Below the pieces are notes generated by a model. It was not told the DNA's origin. It did no database searches and saw only the letters and a list, made by a program, of their open reading frames with translations. Both the position numbers and the translations under genes were made by a program. A stretch of DNA of 64,000 nucleotides from Isoetes taiwanensis (Eukaryota; Streptophyta; Lycopodiopsida; Isoetales; Isoetaceae). Location: positions 374,001 to 438,000 of the forward strand of contig JAJEKV010000274.1 in the NCBI GenBank assembly GCA_021234155.1. The letters run 5' to 3'. Shown one piece after another: positions 51,788 to 62,854 of the stretch (positions are counted from its first letter, which is position 1; every line of letters begins with the position of its first letter).

Positions 51788-51925
51788 GCAGCTTGCGAGA
51801 CTCGAGCGTCTTCAAGAACAGAGCGAGCGCCTTCAAGAACAAGTCGGGGGCCTTCAAGAACAGTTTGGGCGCCCTCAGGAACAGATCGAGTGCCTTCAGG
51901 AACAGCTCGCTTGAATTCAAAATTG
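51788..51925 (-). repeat. Array of about 21-bp repeats in the transposase 5' region
   Basis: CTTCAAGAACA-type units (CCTTCAAGAACAG, CCCTCAGGAACAG and variants) recur about every 21 bp, five or six times. On the minus strand they keep two frames open, one giving repeated LFLKAL and the other VLEGAR. An upstream exon here is possible. Confidence 0.7.
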
Positions 51926-52601
51926 AATCCCCGCCAACAAGAGCGAGCGCGAAATTCAGTTGCTAATTTGAAACGTAGCTGTCCTTTTCCGTCCGTAATT
52001 CCTCTGCGCAGACATGCCAGAAAATATTGCATTATTCCGTGGGGCTTTTATTACGCGGTGAATTCGTACAGGATGTGGTTGCATGTCTCCCTCAAGGTAC
52101 AGAATTTGAATCCGGACGTCCAAGTCCAGAGGTACCTCTTGACCGGAACATGTCTTGATTATAGCAACTTTGTTACGCCTCCATAAACGATGGCGGCTGC
52201 ATTAATGGTGTATAATTAATGATGCCGGCTGCAATAATGGCGTGCAATTATGGCGCGTCAGAACTCGCACGTGTGGCATTAAGTTCGGGCGTCCCCGGGA
52301 GTACTATTTATTCTCAGAATTCCCCGAAATTTTCTTAAAGGGTGCAGCGCCATCGAGGAATTCCGCGCCTTCAGCTCAATTGCGTCTTCGATCGCCGACC
52401 CAGGAAACCCACTTCTCAATCTTTTCCGGCACCCGCGATCCATGGCACCTAAAGCCAGTGTCAGAGAAGGTAAGATTTCGTCCCCTAAGCTCATGAAGAT
52501 CGCGGCCGCGTTTTTTTGGGCAAGGAAGGGGTTGTCAAGTAAAAGTTTTTTGGGCAAGTAATTATATGATATGGGCTGCATTCTTTTACAAATAATGTAG
52601 T

Positions 52602-52639
52602 CGTATACAAAGGGTTTTTCATATGGAACTATCGTATAC
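52602..52639 (-). repeat. Subterminal CGTATAC repeats, right end
   Basis: CGTATACAAAGGGTTTTT at 52602 and CGTATACAATGGGTTTTT at 52633 are 31 bp apart, 70-110 bp inside the right end. The left end has one CGTATAC at about 45872. Placement fits subterminal transposase-binding sites. Confidence 0.65.
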
Positions 52640-52665
52640 AATGGGTTTTTTGGCAACCTAAGGAA

Positions 52666-52710
52666 CGCACATGACATATATACCTATAATAGAGGTGAAT
52701 CCCCCGGGGT
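52666..52710 (-). repeat. Right terminal inverted repeat
   Basis: The complement of the left end: read inward from 52710 it is ACCCCGGGGGATTCACCT, then CTATTATAGG and CATGTG one base further in than on the left. The LTR resumes at 52711 with CAGAAC. Confidence 0.85.
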
Positions 52711-53010
52711 CAGAACTAGCAATAATAATACATCGAACTACCTCGAAGGGTAGCACATCCACATATCCATAGATACAATAGAGATAAACACATGCCGTAA
52801 AACATGAGAGCTCCTACCCAAGGCTCAGACTCATGGGGATGTAGACTGACGGCTAGGCCTCAAGATAGAGCAGACCGAGTCATAACGATGGCGGGGCTGA
52901 CTATAGACAATGGCTAGGTTGACCACTCCATCCACCCCTCCTGTAAATACTTTGCAGATGGGCTAGATCGGGCTCTGGTACGACTCTAGCCTTCTGGATA
53001 CGCAATCTCA

Positions 53011-53018
53011 TGGTATCA
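53011..53018 (+). other. Primer binding site of the second LTR element
   Basis: TGGTATCA directly follows the LTR end (TCTCA). It matches the first eight bases of the site complementary to initiator Met tRNA used by many plant LTR elements. The next bases depart from the consensus. Between 53019 and 53357 is internal sequence with no coding content that I recognise. Confidence 0.6.
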
Positions 53019-53357
53019 CCCATCGAAACTACTCCAGGTTGCACCTCCCCGGTCCATCGAGGCAGGAAGGGTTTCATCTCCCCTTCCCGGGGTCTAGAGG
53101 TTCCACGGGCAGCTAGAGAATTGTGGCAACACACGATTCTTTCCCGATTGAACCCCCCAAAACAAGAGCCAGGCTGTCACCTGCAGCTCTTGAGAGGCAG
53201 GGCAACACCATTGCCCCAGGAGGTGTCGAACCCATGCCCGGCCCACTCGAAGTGACCGACCATAAGCCTAGCTCGCTATGGGGTCCTCAGTAGCCGCGCT
53301 CAGCAGGGACCCTCCTCCGTCTCGCTACTGGGAACCTTCAATCCAGGGGGACAGATA

Positions 53358-53985
53358 GGGCATATCACGTACAAAAGCAGCATGTTGAATAAGAGTAACA
53401 GGGGAACGCTGGCGAGATTCAGAATGGGGAGCCACGACCTCCGAATTGAGAAAGACAGATGGAGAAAAATAGATAGAGCAGAACGAATATGTCGAATATG
53501 TGATTCAGGAAAAATAGAAGACGAAGCACACATGGTAAAGGAATGCCCGGTATACACAGACATAAGGTCCAAATTTAACAAGGTCAGGTGGGACCTCCCA
53601 CTCCCAGCACTGATGGACAAAGAAGAGACACTCACAGATGTAGCGAAAGCTATAAAAGAGATGATAATAAGACACCGGGGGGTGCACAAAGAGAGAGGGC
53701 TAATAATCTGAGAAGCACGGATGAGGCGGATCAGAGAGGCCCACAAAGTACAGTTCAAAACTGTTTATAGCGATGCATTGTGTATGGCCAAGAAGCCAGC
53801 TATAAGCACGATGCGGGTAGTATAAAAGAACAAGAGAAGCCCGCTAGATGGCTACATAAACCTATGCGTCTGTTTGCTGGCAGCACCCTTTGGGAGCTCG
53901 CAGGACGCTACACAAGTCCGGGGGCCTCACGGCCTGAGGGACATTAATGTATATTCTATTCTATTCTATTCTATTCTATTCTATT
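53358..53985 (+). mobile_element. LINE 3' fragment with TATTC tail
   Basis: A 5'-truncated LINE with the C-terminal zinc-knuckle region, a 3' hairpin GGGCC-TCAC-GGCCT (53922-53935), then GAGGGACATTAATGTATA and a (TTCTA)n tail at 53953-53985. The hairpin and simple-repeat tail follow the same design as the other LINEs. It stops 16 bp before the Gypsy LTR edge. Confidence 0.8.
53382..53711 (+). pseudogene. LINE ORF2 C-terminal fragment (zinc knuckle)
   Basis: 109 codons. RFRMGSHDLRIEKDRW corresponds to the RLSSHHL-x-IE-x-GRW segment of the full-length LINEs, and RICRICDSGKIEDEAHMVKE to their CKVCGQ-x-IEDE-x-HAL cysteine box. The polymerase and endonuclease are absent. In L1-type elements this end contributes to RNA binding. 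It is a remnant only. Confidence 0.85.
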
Positions 53986-54001
53986 TCCCTGGAACATCAC
54001 A

Positions 54002-54018
54002 TTCTCCCCCCCCTTAGG
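54002..54018 (-). other. Polypurine tract of the Gypsy element
   Basis: On the minus strand CCTAAGGGGGGGGAGAA is directly followed by TGTGATG, the LTR start. This is the second-strand primer of the element. Upstream on that strand (54019-54874) is non-coding 3' internal sequence without a recognised gene. Confidence 0.75.
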
Positions 54019-54874
54019 ATAATGTTGTCCTCAGCATTACGCTAAGGTGACGAACCAGCAACAACCCTGCAAAAACTCACAACAAGAATATAGGAACTTA
54101 ACTCTATTGAAAAGATCAACTTTTTGTTAATTACTTATTATGTAATTATAAGGCTATATTTATAAGTTATACAAAATTATATAGCCATAACAACTATTAT
54201 TATAAAAGTATACACATATAATATTATTACAACAAATTTAGGAGTTCATAGTTAAGTCTAAAATCTGTGACTCCTGTCTTCTCGTAACGTGCTCCCTCCT
54301 CCATGCTTCCCTTCACTGGCCTGCACAAGTAGCACATTACTTTATATAAGTTAATAAGTTCATGGTCTTAGGGGACCACCCCCCTAAATACCTCCTTGAG
54401 CCGAACTACTAGTTCAAGGTTATCCTACTACCTTGCACTTGATCATGGCCCCATAAGGATTTGAGCTTAAGGACCATTTAAGATGATCCTATCTTTGCCC
54501 ATGATCGGGTGCTACCTTGTACACGATCTCGAATACACCCACAGTGCCTCATGCTTCTGAGGGTTTAAGTTAGGGACTCACGATCTCATCATCGCGCATG
54601 ATCACTCATACCTCACCAAGACCCCCCTATGGTCAGGTGTGCGTGCCCTGCATTGTGGCATAGAGATCATCCGAATGATGGTCTCATCATCGCCCACCAT
54701 GCCGCTCTTTCTCTCACATGACCCTCCTGGTCATGCGCACTCTTGGTGCCTACTGGCCTAGAGAATGCCTTTAGAGCATATCTCATCACCGCCTACACTT
54801 CCAAGACTTTGGCATATGCACTCTACTAGCCCGAATGCATATGCCTTACTAAAGCTATACTAAGACATACTTAA

Positions 54875-55243
54875 TTAAGTGCCTGGAAAGTCGGTGTTGA
54901 CCAGCTCGGAGATGACTCGGCCGTCAAACTCCTTCATAAAGTCCGGGTATTGCTTCTTTAGATCCTGTTTCAATACCCAAGTTGCGTCTTCCACAGGCAA
55001 GTGCTTCCACTTGACCAAACGTTGGAGGAATTGGGACCTTCTCGTCTTCTTGAATGCCTCGTCGAGGATTAACTCGGGCACTATTTCAATTTGTTCCTCC
55101 GTCATCTCCAACAAAGTTGGAGTTTCCAAAACCTCCTCCGGGTTTGGAGTGTGCCTCTTCAACAGGCTCACGTGGAAGACCTTGTGGACTTTAAGGTGGG
55201 TAGGTAAGTCGAGCTTGTAGGCTTGGCTCCCTACTCGCTCCAA
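54875..55243 (-). pseudogene. Gypsy integrase C-terminus with chromodomain
   Basis: 122 open codons. The start YKLDLPTHLKVHKVFHVSLLKR is the usual end of chromovirus integrases. It is followed by the chromodomain FLQRLVKWKHLPVEDATWV, then LKKQYPDF. In intact elements this domain directs integration to heterochromatin marks. This part is well preserved, but the polyprotein upstream is broken. Confidence 0.92.
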
Positions 55244-55259
55244 AATCTTGAAGGGTCCC

Positions 55260-57000
55260 GCCCGTCTTGGAGCAAGCTACTTACAATTGCCGATGCGAAG
55301 CTTCCCTTGCTTGACCTTTACTTGAGCCAAACTTTATCTCCCAGCACAAACTCTCGAGGAGTTTTATGTCTATCTGCTAGACTCTTCTGATGTGCCCATG
55401 CTGTTTGAAGATATTCTCACACTTCTACCACAAGCTACTGCATATCTGCTGTCGTTGTTGAGAAACTTCCACCTTGGGCACTAGATTATGCCACATAACT
55501 GGAGTCAAACATTGATAACTGTAACTGATCATGGAGGAGACATCTTCGATGACTCTTGCTTCATATTATTGTACGCAACTTGACTAGGTGGATGTAATCG
55601 ACCCATTTGGGTTGTTTGTTCCAACATAGTTTCTCAACCCAAAATTTTGTTGGTGCGCTCCATTTGCCCATTCGACTGCGAATGATAAGCAAAACTCATC
55701 CACAAGTTGGTGCAGATCGTGTTGAGGAAGTCTTGCTAAACAACGCTATTTAACTTCACTATGCCATGCAGCCTAAAAAACTCTTATGTAGATAACACGG
55801 CTAGATCCAAAGTTATGTCTGTGGTGCGGTGTGGCAAGAATGTGCTCTTTGATGACTTATCTATCAAGGCACCAAGGTTCCTTGTCCTTAGAAGGACCGC
55901 TATGAAATCCATGTTGATGACTTCCCACTTGGCGTCTGGCACCGCCCAAGGTTCCAAAACTCCCGAGGTTCGAAGTTGTTCTGCCTTTGTCTGCTGACAC
56001 AACTGACATTCTTGGATATATCTGACTATCTGTTTCTTCATGCCCAGCCAGAGTAGCTACTTCTAATCTTGAAGTACGTCTTTATAGATTCTGCATGGCC
56101 AGAAATAGGGCTATTATGTGTGTCATGGAAGATTTACTTTCTTACTCCTGATGCTTCAAGTACGCATAGTTGTTCTTTGTGATATAAGCATTCCTTTTTA
56201 AAATGTTTGAAGGTTTCTCTTTCTTAATCCATCCTTGCGCTTTTGCAAAGACTAGCCCATATGTGCTTCTATCTTTTTGCTGAATTTGCTTGTTGAAATG
56301 GAGATGGCATTGCAAAATGATGCTTCAAAAGCTTGTCAATAAGTGGCAACGTCTTAGCTTCTCCACGGCTTTCCTCAATGGACTGTATGCTCTTCCATTA
56401 ATTTGCTGTAGATCACGATGTCATCGAAGAAAATTGATGACTAACTCATCCAAGGAATCTTCGAATATGTCATTCCTCAAGTGCATAAAAGTCGGTGGAG
56501 CATTTGATAGACTCAGGGGCATTACTTTGAACTCATAGTGCTCACACCATGTTCTGAAGGAGTCTTATAATTATCTTCCTCCTCCATCCTTATTTGATAA
56601 TTTTCCGACCTTAAGTCAATTTTTAGAAGAATCTTGCTCCTTGGGGCTGATCCATTATGTTGTTTGCTTGTTGAGCTGCCAATGGTTGATATACATCTTT
56701 AGACTTCCATCCTGGCTGAAAGGATCCCCAAGTCGATCAACTTCTACAACTGATTCTTGAGCTCTGCTAGCTCGGAAGTGCTCATTCTATAAAGAGCTTT
56801 GTTGGTTGGCGCTGCATCTGGTGCAAGAGTGATTTCAGACTCTACGCCTTTATAGAGCAAAAGCTCTCAAATTTCATTTAGAGGTATATCATGGGACTTC
56901 TTGATTAGCTTAAAAATTGGCCGAGGAAACAGTTCCGAAGTAGCATCTTCCTTCATTATCTTGTGGTCGGGGTCGACAACTTGTAGCTTAAGTATGTACG
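55260..57000 (-). pseudogene. Gypsy pol remnant: reverse transcriptase, RNase H, integrase
   Basis: Broken frames on the minus strand. Reverse transcriptase reads KIDLRSENYQIRMEEED at about 56600-56640 and the catalytic FFDDIVIYSK at about 56403-56430, the Gypsy form of the YxDD box. The integrase zinc-finger end and first catalytic Asp are in the 85-codon frame 55784-56041 (ECQLCQQTK, then INMDFIAVL). Many stops and shifts show it is old. Beyond 57000 gag and protease cannot be made out with confidence. Confidence 0.85.
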
Positions 57001-57404
57001 ACCTCATTCTTCATGATGCACTTAAGTAATTGTTTCACTGAGATGCTTTGCACGATTGAAATTACTTAACTTTAATGATAAGATACTTGCCCTTTGATGT
57101 TGGGATAAACATCTCTTGCTTATGATAATCAATTATTGCCTTGTCGGCTTTAATATTCCATGCCTTTTATGAGGTCATACTTGCTAATGTACATAAGTTG
57201 GTGCCGATGCTCTACTTTGCTCCGCTTAAGGTTGATATCGAACTTGACTCTTGTTCCTTTGGTGCTGCTAATTACTCGGCCTTGCCATAATTACTGGCTT
57301 AGATTTAGACTTAAGAGTCTTGCTCTTAAAGATGTCCGCCATCTAGGAGGTGCAAGGTTATAGGTTAAAGAATTACTTACATAAATCCTATGGCCATAAG
57401 TTTA

Positions 57405-57462
57405 GTCAGCATGACATTTCCTTTGGACACACTGTCAGCATGACATTTCCTTTGGACACACA
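57405..57462 (+). repeat. 29-bp perfect tandem duplication
   Basis: GTCAGCATGACATTTCCTTT plus GGACACAC(T/A) occurs twice head to tail (57405-57433 and 57434-57462) inside the degraded Gypsy region. Confidence 0.85.
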
Positions 57463-58670
57463 TAAAAACTATGTAATTAAATAATTATTCTTGTTTTAGA
57501 TTTAATCTATACTCTAGGATCTCCCCTTTCTTAATTATTGCTCTCTTGAATTAGTCCCACCTTTGAGTTGATGCCATCTAAGAAGTTGGCCGGACTTATT
57601 AGATTGCTTCCCTTCATTTGGTCGGATTATTCCTTATGTTGTGGAGGTACTTGTCATACACATGGTCGACGGTTATCCAATTATTGAATCCTTCTTAGCG
57701 AGGTGATCAAGCTCACAAAGAGGTTCCAATAAGTTGGATATCTATCAGCAATGTATATAATTTGAGTACTCCATACGTGTTTCTTCCCAATCCTTGAAGC
57801 TTTGCTCAATTCTTGGGTCCATCTTTCTAAAAGAAATGACAAAAATCTACTCGAAATTTCGTCCCAATCCCATCATGGATGTTATCACCCATATTTCTAA
57901 GATATTCAACTATCTGATAGGTCCTCTAGCTTGCTTAAAGCTGGTGTAGTCATTATTCGTTGGAGTAGCAAGGCGATGATCCATAATTTGTTGAAAAATC
58001 TGGTCTCCTTAGAGTTGTTGTATATCATTCATGTGCCCTGCTTTCTTTTGCCGTACATATTCTGACTCTTCTCGTCCTTAATATTGATGTTGACTACCTT
58101 CATTAAAGTTATCCCTCTTAGTGGACTTGCTGATGTAATGGCGACATAAGCCTCGATGTCCTATCCCAAAAGCCTTAAGGTAATGTTCACCACTGTGTAG
58201 AATCTTTCGTGCCGACTCATCTGCCTTGGAGATTACAAGATTTGAGGATTTGAGATTGTGTTGACATTGTCGATTCGATTCTTCATCTTGCCGGTCACAT
58301 GCTATGTTATAAGGCTGATGACAATGTTGAGTGTTTTGCCACTTCTAATTGTGCAACTTCTCTTCCGGAGAGAAGTCTATTTGCATCTATGTGCAGGGAC
58401 TAATCTTGACTGATCAGTTAGTAATGTTGTTATTTGGTCCCCCATGGTGCCTCTTCTTGATGGTGTTTGACCTCCAATCTCGAAGGTCATCATGATCTTG
58501 AGATGGTGCTGTCGAAGTTGATGTAGCTGCTCTGAATTATCGGGGCTGATGAGAAAGAAGTTTGTTGCAGTGTCGCCATATTCCTATTCCTGAGTAGCCT
58601 ACCCTTGCTGGCTTGTAATACCTCCTTAGTCAAAGCATGTTCGCTTGAAGTCTAAATCTGATACTACTAT

Positions 58671-59900
58671 GGCCTGTATATCTGCGATAGTTGCCCTTCC
58701 TAGGAGGTATGTCCAGTCTAATCCTTCAGGACTCTTGATGTCATAAGTCGATGAAGTCGTCTACTTGTTGGTGGCGTAGCTGTGACATTAGTCATCGATG
58801 TAGGGTCCTTCCTCGAGACAATATGGCACGTGGAGAATATCCTTGACTAGGAGATGTTCCTTCCCTAATGTGATCAATTTTGTAAGTGCCATGATGCCCA
58901 TTGGCTGTTACATAGCTTTCTTGGCAACTCTTGTGTCTATTCTTGATGTTGCAACTGTCCTTCCTGTAGGTTCCCCTTTATTATTTGTGTTTGGGCTTCC
59001 CTGTACACCATCTTGGCCTTTGATTTGCTGAAGTTTCCTCCATAAGGTTGCCCTCTGCTTTCAACTCGTTGATGTTGTCGAGTAGCTCCCTTGTCGAGGC
59101 TCGAGGATCTGCAACGAAGGTTCTCTTGACCTATTTGACTACCCTAAAGTGCACAAGGCAACTAATACTACCACAACAACAATTATTTATGTCTACTTAC
59201 TCTACAAACCCTATTTTTATACCTTTATCCACTCTACCTCAAATGAGCCACTTGGCATTTGGCATTTTAGTAGGCACTGAGAAAAGTACTTACTTACAGT
59301 TGTGGGGTGGTAGAAAGAGACTTATTTTCTGGGTGCTTGGTGTGTTAGACTAAATTACCTAGATAGAATAAATTCCTAGATAATTATCTATGATATAAAG
59401 GCATGGCAAAAGACACTTGATGGTAGTGCATCTATAACATGTGCTGGTGTATCATACCAACGTGTGACAACAATTTCTAAGGCCTTGGCAACTAGCTGGG
59501 TTTCTAAGAAAAAGGTTTGATTATACTACCTATATGTAGACAAGAAGACACTTAGCAAGATAAGAGCGACAACTAAGCTAAGATAAATGCAGATGCTGTC
59601 TCTATCTAGCTTAAGGGTCTTGGTTCTAACTCTAAGGCTTGGCCATAATATTATCTAATATGATTAAAGCTTAAATCTAATAAAGGATTATAATTCAAAC
59701 ACAAACGATGCCCACCCTCAGGGGTTGGCACGGGGAGGTTCATCTCTGTGGGTGGGAGGTTTGATTCTTGCTACTGTGGGAATTTTTTTTAAGATGAGGT
59801 TCAAATGGATTGAAAAGCTAGAATGGAGCACTACAAGACACTAGAATGCATAGCAGATGGCTAAAGTGTGCACTAAGAATCTTTTTCAGGTAATTTTGCA
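58671..59900. other. Flank of the Gypsy element, no recognised gene
   Basis: If the primer site near 58.65 kb is right, the 5' LTR should begin here, but I could not match it to the 16-bp LTR stub at 53986-54001. Short frames are not recognisable. Confidence 0.35.
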
Positions 59901-59927
59901 ATTTTTTTCTCAAAATCATGTGACTTG

Positions 59928-60185
59928 GGTCACTTCGCGCCAATGACATCTGCGTTCTGAACGCATGGGCCTCTGGCGCGGACTGACCCTAGTGGGGTCA
60001 ACTCAACTGATTTTAAACTTTCTGACAAATAAAATATGGTAGACTGTGTTTCGTTGTTCTAGCTATCTACTAATTTATTTCATATCAAACTAACATGTAA
60101 AAGTACAAATATGGGTCTCACTCGGGTCACTTCGCATGGAAGGGGTTTGCGTTCGCGACGCAGAGGCCTTTGGCGCGGAGTGACC
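59928..60185. repeat. Two units of a ~197-bp tandem repeat with 61-bp hairpins
   Basis: GGTCACTTCGCGC at 59928 pairs with GCGCGGACTGACC ending at 59988. GGTCACTTCGCAT at 60125 pairs with GCGCGGAGTGACC ending at 60185. Each core is 61 bp and encloses an inner TGCGTT/ACGCA stem. The spacing is 197 bp. A third core, also 61 bp, is at 62794-62854, on the far side of the Helitron. Confidence 0.85.
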
Positions 60186-60239
60186 GGAGTGGCCTGATCT
60201 TGGCTACTCTTTGACATTTTTAACAAGAATTAAGTGCTA

Positions 60240-62708
60240 CTAGTAAACATGTGCCCGGCGTTGCCGGGCATATGTAAAGGCATATGTTTGAATGGCCTTC
60301 AAATTAAGACTAATCCTATAGAGTTGGTACACTTCGAGACTCTTACTCATGCCAAAGATATTTTGGTTCAAACATGAAAAATTATTTTACTAATGTTGGC
60401 ATATTTAAGGGCATATGTTTGTATGGCCTTCAAATTAAGTCTCAAAAATTTGAAGCCTAAAAATCACACAAAATAAACTTTGAATATCTCTACCGAGTTA
60501 CACGTTGAGCTCACACATGCATGAGCCACATTGTTTTTGTGGCCCATTTCTATCAAACACTACAATCTATCTATGTTATTGATGCATGAGTAAGAATACA
60601 ATGTGTGTTAACTTATAAGTTGTTAATGTCCTTAGATAACAGCATATTTTGCAAAAGTATGCATAATAATTACTATAAATGTAAATGCATTAAAAGTTTT
60701 AACGGTTTAATTAATGCAAGTATCTTTGAAGCACCAAGAGCTTTCCTAGGATTCATCGTCCATTTAAGTTTTATTTCCTTAAAAAAAAAGGCATTTAATT
60801 TTATCATCTATTTACAGCATAATAACATAGCCTTTGAGACTTCTGTAATGGTTTGCAGCACATTGATGTTAATGAATAAAATTTATTTGAAGGGTCGCCT
60901 CAATAGACTCCCCATATTTATGCCTATCCATATGTCTACAGAAATCATTGTATTCCATTTGCATGAAGGCATGAAATAACACCACAATATGGCATAGGTA
61001 ATGAGAAAATAATAATGTTCAGTGCAGATTTATAACCCTTGGAAAGATAGACGCAAGCCTTGCAAAGCTCTTCGATGTCTCAGCAATGTTGCTACTCGAA
61101 AGAATTAGTAGACACTCAAAGAGACACTTGTCTTCGACAATCTGCACGTGACGACAGAACAATAAATGTTTAGTAGCAGTTTCAGAAAATAATAAAAAAA
61201 TCTGTACATATAAACATCAAGGCCAAGTGGCATAAGTTTAAAATTTAAAGACATTGACAATGTTTTCCCTCAAGTCACAATTTTCGTGCAATGATTTAAC
61301 TTGATGGCTTGAGTAGAAATTTGTGCTGCCACTGCAATAGTAAGATGGCGATAAAAATCCCTGCACCTTATCCTAAATTGAAACAGTGTATCTATGCTGC
61401 TTTTCCATCTTTCCCAGTAAGATAGCAAATAAAAGACATGTATGATCTCTCCAAAGAGTGAATGTGTACCTGACTATATAGGCTCTGCATGGCACATGTT
61501 GCCCAAGCCTGCAATTTATTTTATCAAGACGACAAAGCATTCTCCATTTAAATTACTAAAAATCCTGCCCATGAAATCGCCCCTTGTTGAGCATTATCTG
61601 CAAAATAAAAAGAAAAGGCAACCAAGTGATTTGCTTTGTGGACATAAGGAAAGCTTTGTGCCTGGAATGGAGTAAAATAGAGTTAGCAGCGACGAAACAA
61701 AAAAGAAGCTAGACTGGAAAAATCAAAGAGGGTATGAATATTAGGAGCTTGGTTCTTACTTGAAAAAAGCAAAAAAAATTGACACCATCGTCTGCCATTG
61801 CCTCAGAAATCATCTTCAGGAATCCGTTCCGTATCCACAACTATGATTGTCATCAACATCTCTGGGACATGCGTTTCATAAACCCGCTGTTTAAGATCTG
61901 AGAAGCAAAGGGAGAGTACATAAATACAGAGATGGAAACCTGCTAGCACATTGTAAATAATGTAAACTTTTGTGCTAGAACTACCTTGAATGAATTCTGC
62001 ACTCTGCTTTGGATGATAGAAATAAAAGTAGCATGCAGAGAACAGGTCTAATAAGGAACCATAAAATCAGGAATTCTGCACTCTGTTTTGGATGATAGAA
62101 ATAAAAGTAGCATGCAAAGAACAGGTCTGCAGAGATAAAAATCACCTAATCCATGAGAACCTCCACACAAAACGAATCCCTGGGTTAGTTTAGCTAATAC
62201 AGGCTACATTAGTTATTCCAAAAGCCACATCGGCCATTGATGGAGTCCCAACTGCTCTGCTCCATGAGAATGTAGCCCTTGCAGCTTCTGTAAAATCCAA
62301 GACAAAGCAAATAGGGTTTAGGTATAGTTCTACCTGCCCATGGAATTCTCTATAAAAGGCCTGATGCTTGTGGCGATAGGTCCGCAGCTTAAAAAATTGT
62401 TCCGATCGGCACTGCTTCTATGATCTGCTCCTACGATTGCCACAATAATAAGCAATGATGGAAGGCGGAGGATAATCCCCCCGCCATATCCTCTCGTAAT
62501 GGCGGCGTTACTCAGCGCACTGCCAAAGGGAAAAAAAAACCAACGAAGGGAAAGAAAAAAACCAACGAATTTTTCTGGGAAGGGCAATTTTTACTTGCCG
62601 GATTTTGATTTTCGGATTCCAAAATTTCGCTTTTTTGCCGGATTTTGATGTACACAGGCTGCCGGAAAAAGGAGGACACACCCTCCAAACACAATTTAAG
62701 TAAGTAGA
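60240..62708 (-). mobile_element. Non-autonomous Helitron, 2.47 kb, both ends defined
   Basis: On the minus strand it starts TCTACTTACTTAAATTG at 62708 and ends with the hairpin GCCCGGCAACGCCGGGC, then ACATGTTTA and CTAG at 60240. It lies between A (62709) and T (60239), the Helitron rule. Removing it restores the ~197-bp spacing between hairpin repeats: 115 bp remain on one side and about 85 bp on the other. It has no Rep/helicase frame, so it depends on another copy. The interior holds a few short frames (for example 60605-60979 plus, 62330-62587 minus) and a TATAAAAGG near 62351. None is recognisable, but captured gene pieces are possible. Confidence 0.82.
61992..62137 (+). repeat. 79-bp tandem duplication inside the Helitron
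   Basis: GAATTCTGCACTCTG, then TTTGGATGATAGAAATAAAA, recurs at 61992 and 62071 with two or three mismatches. Confidence 0.85.
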
Positions 62709-62793
62709 TACTACATTTCTAGACAAATTCTAAGCATTCTAACATCTTTTGATACAAAAATTGGGTCAATTATGCCCTAAATCAAGTGACTCG

Positions 62794-62854
62794 GGTCACT
62801 TCGCGCGGAAGAGGCCTGCGTTTGCGATGCAGAGGCCTTTTGCGTGGGTTGACC
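62794..62854. repeat. Third 61-bp hairpin unit
   Basis: GGTCACTTCGCGC pairs with GCGTGGGTTGACC. The inner CTGCGT/ATGCAG stem is also present. Same length as the units at 59928 and 60125, preceded by the same GTGACTCG. Confidence 0.85.

Larger units (their letters stand above)
45792..52710. mobile_element. Unusual 6.9-kb TIR DNA transposon encoding a DUF7869-type protein
   Basis: The left end is ACCCCGGGGGGTTCACCT. The right end, read inward, is ACCCCGGGGGATTCACCT. The similarity continues inward (ATTAT, then CATGTG at nearly the same distance), giving imperfect TIRs of about 45 bp. CAGA flanks both ends, and if the terminal A/T is not counted the duplication is six bases, YCAGAA. The host LTR is continuous across the element when compared with the copy at 63.7 kb. 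Cargo: a tandem pair of small genes on the plus strand, and on the minus strand a DUF8039-type plus DUF7869-type reading frame converging on them. Subterminal CGTATAC motifs and GC-rich palindromes are present. I cannot place it in a familiar superfamily. Confidence 0.82.
45595..53010 (+). mobile_element. 5' LTR of a second LTR retrotransposon, split by a DNA transposon
   Basis: The LTR starts TGTGACGCTCCCT at 45595 inside LINE 4. It runs to 45791, is interrupted by the 6.9-kb element, and resumes at 52711 with CAGAACTAGCAATAAT. It ends TCTCA at 53010, immediately followed by TGGTATCA, so the full LTR is about 495 bp. The left part aligns along its length with 63711-63906 and the right part with 63907-63990, where an uninterrupted copy of the same LTR begins. 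That uninterrupted copy gives the empty site for the DNA transposon. Internal sequence after the primer site lasts only about 350 bp before a LINE fragment, so the rest of this retrotransposon is lost or displaced. Confidence 0.8.
53986..58670 (-). mobile_element. Gypsy-type retrotransposon with chromodomain, minus strand, decayed
   Basis: Read on the minus strand: a possible primer site near 58650-58665 (TAGTATCAGATTT-like), a degraded gag/protease region, reverse transcriptase, integrase, chromodomain, a polypurine tract CCTAAGGGGGGGGAGAA (54002-54018) and the start of the 3' LTR (TGTGATGTTCC at 54001). The LTR is cut after 16 bp by the LINE tail. The order integrase-after-RT and the C-terminal chromodomain place it in the chromovirus branch of Ty3/Gypsy. 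The 5' LTR is not clearly seen. Confidence 0.8.

Noticed and set aside
51691-52032. 113-codon minus-strand frame with VLEGAR repeats as a gene of its own
   Set aside because: It is one of two frames kept open by the 21-bp repeats. The other frame is the one that joins the DUF8039 exon in phase.
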